Source of the DNA: Kuafuiihalomonas sp050331295 | Lineage (GTDB): Bacteria; Myxococcota; Kuafuiibacteriia; Kuafuiibacteriales; Kuafuiibacteriaceae | Direction: 5' to 3' | DNA: 64,000 nt | NCBI GenBank assembly: GCA_050331295.1 | Contig: JBHJGZ010000009.1 | Coordinates: 1-64,000, forward strand | Part shown: in pieces, positions 60,062 to 64,000 of the stretch | Numbering within the stretch: the stretch's first letter is position 1 | Layout of the letters: every line of letters begins with the position of its first letter | Translations under genes and position numbers: made by a program | Notes under the pieces: generated by a model | Database searches by the model: none | Seen by the model: only the letters and a program-made list of their open reading frames with translations | What the model was told of the DNA's origin: nothing

Positions 60062-60664
60062 TCATTCCTTACGGGCCTCCCAAAACCCCAAGAGGCGCTT
60101 GGCGAGGGCTTTATACCCTCGATGGGCCCGCACCCGTACCGCACCTTCGTTCAGTCCCAGGATCGATGCGACCTCAGCCATGGATCGGCCCTCGAGTTTG
60201 TGCAAGCGGACCACCTCGCGAGAAGATGCCGGGAGGTCTTCGATCGCGTCTCGAACCGCCTGTATCACCTCATTCTCGTCCTCTTTGAGCCAGGGAGACT
60301 CTCGTTCATCCGGAATGCGTTGGACCTCGACCTCGTCCATGCCCCGATTGCGCCGGGCGGGGCGCCTGAGATCGTCGACCGCGACGTGGCGCGCGATGGT
60401 CAACACCCAGGGAAGCACTGGGGCACCCGGACGGTACCGATGACGAGCGCGATGCATCTTGAGGAGCGTGGTCTGAACGGCGTCGTCAATGTCGGCCGAA
60501 CTTCGCAGCCATCGGGTAAGGGACCTTCGAATGCGGGGTTCGAGCACGGTCATCAGCCGGTCGAATGCCCGCACATCCCCATCAATGTACCGGGTCATCA
60601 GCTCTTCGAGCTCGATCCCCTGCAAAGACGCTCCGCCGCTCTTGTCCTGAACCCCGCACGGCAT
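60062..60664 (-). CDS. ECF-type RNA polymerase sigma factor
   Basis: Start ATG 60664 (an upstream frame to 60706 is possible); 200 residues. Region 2 is in 'RAFDRLMTVLEPRIRRSLTRWLRSSADIDDAVQTTLLKMHRARHRY' followed by 'PWVLTIARHVAVDDLRR'. Region 4 is in 'LPASSREVVRLHKLEGRSMAEVASILGLNEGAVRVRAHRGYKAL', the -35 recognising HTH. Region 3 is absent, as expected for the ECF family. No anti-sigma gene is adjacent, so control is not evident from the sequence. The target promoters cannot be predicted. Confidence 0.88.
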   Translation of the reverse strand: MPCGVQDKSGGASLQGIELEELMTRYIDGDVRAFDRLMTVLEPRIRRSLTRWLRSSADIDDAVQTTLLKMHRARHRYRPGAPVLPWVLTIARHVAVDDLRRPARRNRGMDEVEVQRIPDERESPWLKEDENEVIQAVRDAIEDLPASSREVVRLHKLEGRSMAEVASILGLNEGAVRVRAHRGYKALAKRLLGFWEARKE

Positions 60665-60798
60665 GGCAAGCAAAGCGGTCGCAGCTTGGACCCAGCTTGC
60701 CCTCAATCACGGGTTCGGCTGGGCGGTCCATCGTTGCCGAAGTGTCAGACCCCCGTCCCGGATGACTCACGGGATGGATGTCGACGATACTTGAGTGG

Positions 60799-61824
60799 CT
60801 ACGGACTCGGTTGGCTCAAGAACGCCAGGATCTCGGCTTGTAGACTTCGATGTCCCCGACGCCGGAATGCGAAGTGACCGGCTTCCGACAGCTCGACATA
60901 GCGTTTGAAGGATGCCTGGCGCAATCTGTCTAGAAGGCGCAATGCGTGTTTACGCGTCGAAGCGCGGTCCGAGGAACCCCGAATCACCAAGGTGGGCGCG
61001 CGAACCCGTTCCGGGAGCCACACGGGACCATCCGGGCCATAGAGGTCTCGATAGGGTCCGTTCGGAAGCCGTAGTCGGTCGTTTGATTCGAACCGGAACA
61101 GGCTTTCCACGAACTCGTGATGGACCGCCGCCGAATCACGATTCGGGTCGAACAGGCCCTGGTGAAGGCTGCGTTCCTCCTCTCGCCAAACACGGTCCGT
61201 GATGTGTCGGCGATGAGAGACTCGGTCCCAGACCGGCGCGAACAGCACCAGACGGTCCACGTCGTCGGGCCGCTCCGAGGCGTACAGACCGGCCACGACG
61301 CAGCCCCAGGACCAGCCCACCAGATGTACGGCGCGCTTCGGGTCTCGGTCCGGCTCCTCCCGCGCCCATTGGATCACGCGCGCGACGTCCTCGAGGACCT
61401 CACGCGCCCGCACCACCGGCGCTCCTCGCGGGTCGTCGTCCAACAAGGCCGAAGGCCGATACGACCCGCCAAAGCCCCGTGCGTCGAACGCATAAGCATC
61501 GTAGCCACCGCGGGCGAGGGCTCGCATCATCGAGTAGTCCTCGACGTTCAGGTCCCAAGTGGCCGAGCCGGGAGACCCCGCCCCGTGAGTGAGAACCACC
61601 GCACCTCGGTTTTCCACGGTGGACCGCACCTTCATGGCGAATAGACGCCCACCTGGATGGGTCAGACGTGCCTCGATCCGTTGGAGGTCCTTCCGAGTCT
61701 TCGTGGGCCTCGGGCCGGACGGGGCTGGGCGGGAATCCTCTGGCGGTCGGCTCGGTCGTGCACGGCACCCCGTCGAGACCGTCCATGTCATCAGGAGTGC
61801 GGCAATGGTTGTAAAACGATGCAT
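60799..61824 (-). CDS. Alpha/beta-hydrolase lipoprotein
   Basis: 341 residues. Lipobox: 'VSTGC' (Cys about residue 20) after a hydrophobic segment. The hydrolase core begins about residue 60: 'VENRGAVVLTHGAGSP' (oxyanion H-G), 'YDAYAFDARGFGGS', nucleophile Ser in 'HLVGWSWGCVVAGL' (G-W-S-W-G), the acid Asp probably in 'LVIRGSSDRAST', and the His in 'LSEAGHFAFRR'. The triad looks complete. The substrate is unknown, perhaps an ester or lipid in the envelope. It is divergent from the M50-type gene with only an 8-base gap between starts. Confidence 0.8.
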   Translation of the reverse strand: MHRFTTIAALLMTWTVSTGCRARPSRPPEDSRPAPSGPRPTKTRKDLQRIEARLTHPGGRLFAMKVRSTVENRGAVVLTHGAGSPGSATWDLNVEDYSMMRALARGGYDAYAFDARGFGGSYRPSALLDDDPRGAPVVRAREVLEDVARVIQWAREEPDRDPKRAVHLVGWSWGCVVAGLYASERPDDVDRLVLFAPVWDRVSHRRHITDRVWREEERSLHQGLFDPNRDSAAVHHEFVESLFRFESNDRLRLPNGPYRDLYGPDGPVWLPERVRAPTLVIRGSSDRASTRKHALRLLDRLRQASFKRYVELSEAGHFAFRRRGHRSLQAEILAFLSQPSP

Positions 61825-61832
61825 GGACGGCG

Positions 61833-62579
61833 TTGAGTGTCGGGACCTTGGACCGACGCATCATACTCGTGCTCATCGGCATCGCAACGGTGGTGGGTTG
61901 GCAGGTTCCTTGGGGCCCGCGACTTCTTTTCCCGTTTACGGTCTTAGCAACCTTTGTTCATGAGATGGGACATGGACTGACGGCGATGCTGTTTGGCGGC
62001 ACCTTCGACCATCTGGCCATCTTTTCGGACGGCTCCGGAGTCGCCGTCCACCATGGTCGATACGGTCTGCTCGCGCAGGCTGCGATTCCGGCTGGGGGGC
62101 TCATGGGTCCGTCCCTCCTCGGGGGCGCCTTGCTCGCCGCGAGCCGAGCCGACCACATCGCCCGGTGGCTCCTGTTGGCTTGCGCCCTGGTGATCTGGGC
62201 GAGCGTGCTGCTCCTCGTGCGAAGCACCTTCGGCGTGGTGAGCATGACTGCTTGGGCCCTTGTCCTCACCGCGGTGGTGAGGTTCGCTCCTACCTGGTGT
62301 GCTTTCGTCCTTCAGGTTGTTGCGGTTCAGATGGCGCTCTCGGTGTTTCAGGACCTGGACTACATGTTCAGTCCGGGAGCATCGGTGGACGGCATTCCTC
62401 GCTTGTCCGACTCGGCCGCGATGGCTCAGGTGTTGATTCTTCCGTATTGGGTCTGGGGCGGCGTGACCGCCCTCTTGTCGTTGGCGGCGGTCGGGATCGG
62501 CGGCTGGTGGGCGCTGCGACCCGCGACTTCTTCCGTCCGTTCTCGGGCCCCTGGTCCCTCTCGGAGTGTCCCCACCTGA
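61833..62579 (+). CDS. M50-type membrane metalloprotease
   Basis: 248 residues from TTG 61833 (TTG 61848 is possible). The zinc motif H-E-x-x-H is H43-E-M-G-H47 in 'FVHEMGHGLTAMLFGG'. About five to six membrane helices follow, and 'FQDLDYMF' near residue 180 may give the third ligand Asp. This is the M50B group of intramembrane proteases (like SpoIVFB/S2P); such enzymes cut transmembrane regulators. The last residues are Ser/Arg/Pro-rich and cytoplasmic. Function not known; the next gene is a Ser/Thr kinase on the same strand, 30 bases away. Confidence 0.75.
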   Translation: MSVGTLDRRIILVLIGIATVVGWQVPWGPRLLFPFTVLATFVHEMGHGLTAMLFGGTFDHLAIFSDGSGVAVHHGRYGLLAQAAIPAGGLMGPSLLGGALLAASRADHIARWLLLACALVIWASVLLLVRSTFGVVSMTAWALVLTAVVRFAPTWCAFVLQVVAVQMALSVFQDLDYMFSPGASVDGIPRLSDSAAMAQVLILPYWVWGGVTALLSLAAVGIGGWWALRPATSSVRSRAPGPSRSVPT

Positions 62580-62609
62580 GGGACGCCTCGTGGTAAGGTC
62601 CGGGCTGCC

Positions 62610-64000
62610 TTGGAACGGGCTCAGCTTGGAAACTATGAGCTGTTGGTCCGCCTGGCCTCGGGTGGCGCAGCAAACGTCTTTCTTGCGAGAGAGTGCGCGC
62701 CCGACCAGAAGCCACGTCTTCTTGCCCTCAAAGTGCTGCTTCCATCCTTGGCGCAAAACGAAGACTTCCTGGAGATGTTTTTCAACGAAGCGCGGATCGC
62801 TTCGAGGCTGAACCATCCGAACGTCGTCGCCATTGCCGGCTTCGGGCAGGTCGAGGGAGTACACAGTTTGGCCATGGAGTACGTTTTTGGAGCGAGCCTG
62901 TCCCAGCTGCTGCGGGCCTCCGCTCGCGCGAAGCGTCCCCTCTCGGTCGGCGTGCTTCTGCACATCACCGCCCAAATGTGCGACGCACTTCATCACGCTC
63001 ATGAACTCCAAGACGAAGACGGGCAGTCCATGGGACTCGTGCATCGGGACGTCACGCCACAGAACGTGCTGGTGGGTTTCAACGGCGTCCCGAAACTGAC
63101 GGACTTCGGCATCGCCAAGGCGACGGACCGCGGATACGAAACCCAAGCCGGTATCGTAAAAGGAAAGTTCAGCTACATGTCGCCGGAGCAGGCCTTCGGA
63201 AGACCGGTCGACCGGCGGAGCGATGTCTTCGCCATGGGAATCGTCTTGTGGGAAGCGCTCACCGGACAGGCTCTCTTCAAAGGGACGTCACCGAACGATG
63301 TTCTGGCTTCGATCCGGGATCAGGTGATTTCTGCACCGAGCGCAGTCGTTCCTGGTTTGACGGGAATCGTGGATCCCATCGTCGGTCGTGCGCTTTCGCG
63401 GTCACCCAAGAAGCGGTTCCAGACCGCGGCGGAGTTCGCGGATGAGATCCGAGCCCTGATCACAAAGGCCGGTGTGACCATCGACGCGGATGTCGTCTCG
63501 AAGGAGATGGCGTCCATCTATGGGGATGACATTCTCCGGCGGGCGATTGCGCTCAGAGGAGCCTTGGGTGGTCGGATGGCCGGTGAGGCCCTCGCGCAGC
63601 GGCTGGGCGCCTACGTGTTGGATCAGCGAAGCCTTCCGGTGCCCAGTCCTCGTATCGAGGCTCAGGCGCAACCTGCGCCATCCTCTCGGTATGCATGGGA
63701 GGTCAGGGAGGGCGTCCCCGAGGATGAACTCCTGGCCATGGTGCCGTCTGGCGATATCGAAAAGCCGAGTGACTTCAACGGAACCGGGTCCCAGCGGCTG
63801 GTGCGTCGGGTTGGACTGGATGCCAGCCCGTGGTCTTTGGCGGACGAAGACGACACCTTGGGAAGAACCGCCGCACCGAGGATGCTCAGCGACGACATCT
63901 CGGACGACGAAGTCGATGTTCCTTCGGATTTGGCGTCCTCGCCAAAGCGCCTCCCGAAAAGCGGCGATCCCGGACCGCATCCTACGCTTCCTTCTCCCAT
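62610..64000 (+). CDS. Ser/Thr protein kinase, 3' end beyond window
   Basis: The kinase starts at TTG 62610, with GGTAAGG about ten bases before it. It is in the same frame as the preceding gene, separated by its stop. It is 463 codons long within the window and has no stop before 64000, so it is cut by the window. The kinase domain has 'RLASGGAANVFLARE', Lys in 'LLALKVLLPS', 'GLVHRDVTPQNVLVGFNG', 'KLTDFGIAKATDRG' and 'SYMSPEQ'. After residue about 275 there is a helical and acidic linker. A membrane helix or sensor domain would lie beyond the edge. Confidence 0.92.
   Translation, partial: MERAQLGNYELLVRLASGGAANVFLARECAPDQKPRLLALKVLLPSLAQNEDFLEMFFNEARIASRLNHPNVVAIAGFGQVEGVHSLAMEYVFGASLSQLLRASARAKRPLSVGVLLHITAQMCDALHHAHELQDEDGQSMGLVHRDVTPQNVLVGFNGVPKLTDFGIAKATDRGYETQAGIVKGKFSYMSPEQAFGRPVDRRSDVFAMGIVLWEALTGQALFKGTSPNDVLASIRDQVISAPSAVVPGLTGIVDPIVGRALSRSPKKRFQTAAEFADEIRALITKAGVTIDADVVSKEMASIYGDDILRRAIALRGALGGRMAGEALAQRLGAYVLDQRSLPVPSPRIEAQAQPAPSSRYAWEVREGVPEDELLAMVPSGDIEKPSDFNGTGSQRLVRRVGLDASPWSLADEDDTLGRTAAPRMLSDDISDDEVDVPSDLASSPKRLPKSGDPGPHPTLPSP

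Noticed and set aside
61944..63146. 400-codon minus-strand open frame opposite the M50-type and kinase genes
   Set aside because: The plus-strand genes have complete catalytic motifs; the antisense product is compositionally biased and has no domain.
1..64000. tRNA, rRNA, CRISPR, insertion sequence or prophage elements
   Set aside because: No transposase, integrase, spaced direct repeats or clover-leaf candidates were seen; all spacers between genes are below about 250 bases.

Overview
The window is a gene-dense, high-GC stretch of bacterial chromosome with about 56 protein genes and very short spacers. I found no rRNA, tRNA, CRISPR array, insertion sequence or prophage. Several things point to a myxobacterium-like organism (Myxococcota, formerly Deltaproteobacteria): Ser/Thr kinases with PEGA repeats, a DUF4388/J-like/TPR protein, a HEAT-repeat protein, an NtrC-type sigma-54 activator, many lipoproteins and outer-membrane barrels, a histone H1-like protein, and a lexA operator that fits 14 of 17 positions of the Myxococcus xanthus consensus as I remember it. 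The lineage is an inference; no marker gene proves it.

Layout. 1-8.1 kb: an H1-like protein whose 33-bp repeat decays towards base 1, a large GspE-N/GAF/HEAT protein, secreted proteins, and an RDD membrane protein coupled to an RluA pseudouridine synthase. 8.1-10.2 kb: a coupled pair of ArsA/Get3-type ATPases. 10.2-24.9 kb: a 14-gene minus-strand run. Read 5' to 3' it encodes a PRMT-like protein arginine methyltransferase, a lipoprotein, an aldehyde dehydrogenase, an RluA enzyme, a cysteine-less thioredoxin-fold lipoprotein, FtsB, a PIN-PhoH ATPase, a beta-rich secreted protein, an acylase of the penicillin/AHL acylase family, a lipoprotein with kinase-like motifs overlapping a beta-barrel gene, a SIS-like protein and a desaturase.

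24.9-34.3 kb: a degenerate 5'-nucleotidase-like lipoprotein, lexA behind a small HTH-like gene, rfbD, epmA, trmB, a parallel beta-helix lipoprotein and a small basic periplasmic protein. 34.4-45.9 kb: an O-antigen-type flippase, a GMC oxidoreductase with a small membrane partner, two unknown coupled genes, UbiB kinase, M16 peptidase, a third RluA enzyme, a glutathione transferase, an AidB-like acyl-CoA dehydrogenase and a 2'-5' RNA ligase-like protein. 45.9-64 kb: an epimerase and acyltransferase, an NtrC regulator followed by a good sigma-54 promoter and a TPR protein, a GGDEF-EAL protein, a PEGA-type Ser/Thr kinase, a short RsbW-like protein, a YkgJ-type cysteine cluster protein, an aminotransferase, the DUF4388 protein, a PilZ protein, an ECF sigma factor, a lipoprotein hydrolase, an M50-type protease and a second Ser/Thr kinase that runs off the end.

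Common themes are envelope biology (lipoproteins, barrels, flippase, FtsB, desaturase, acyltransferase), RNA and translation modification (three RluA enzymes, TrmB, EpmA) and signalling (Ser/Thr kinases, c-di-GMP proteins, sigma-54 and ECF control). The most novel-looking parts are the PRMT-like enzyme, the predicted extracytoplasmic kinase-like lipoprotein paired with a barrel, the tandem ArsA-type ATPases and the H1-like repeat protein.
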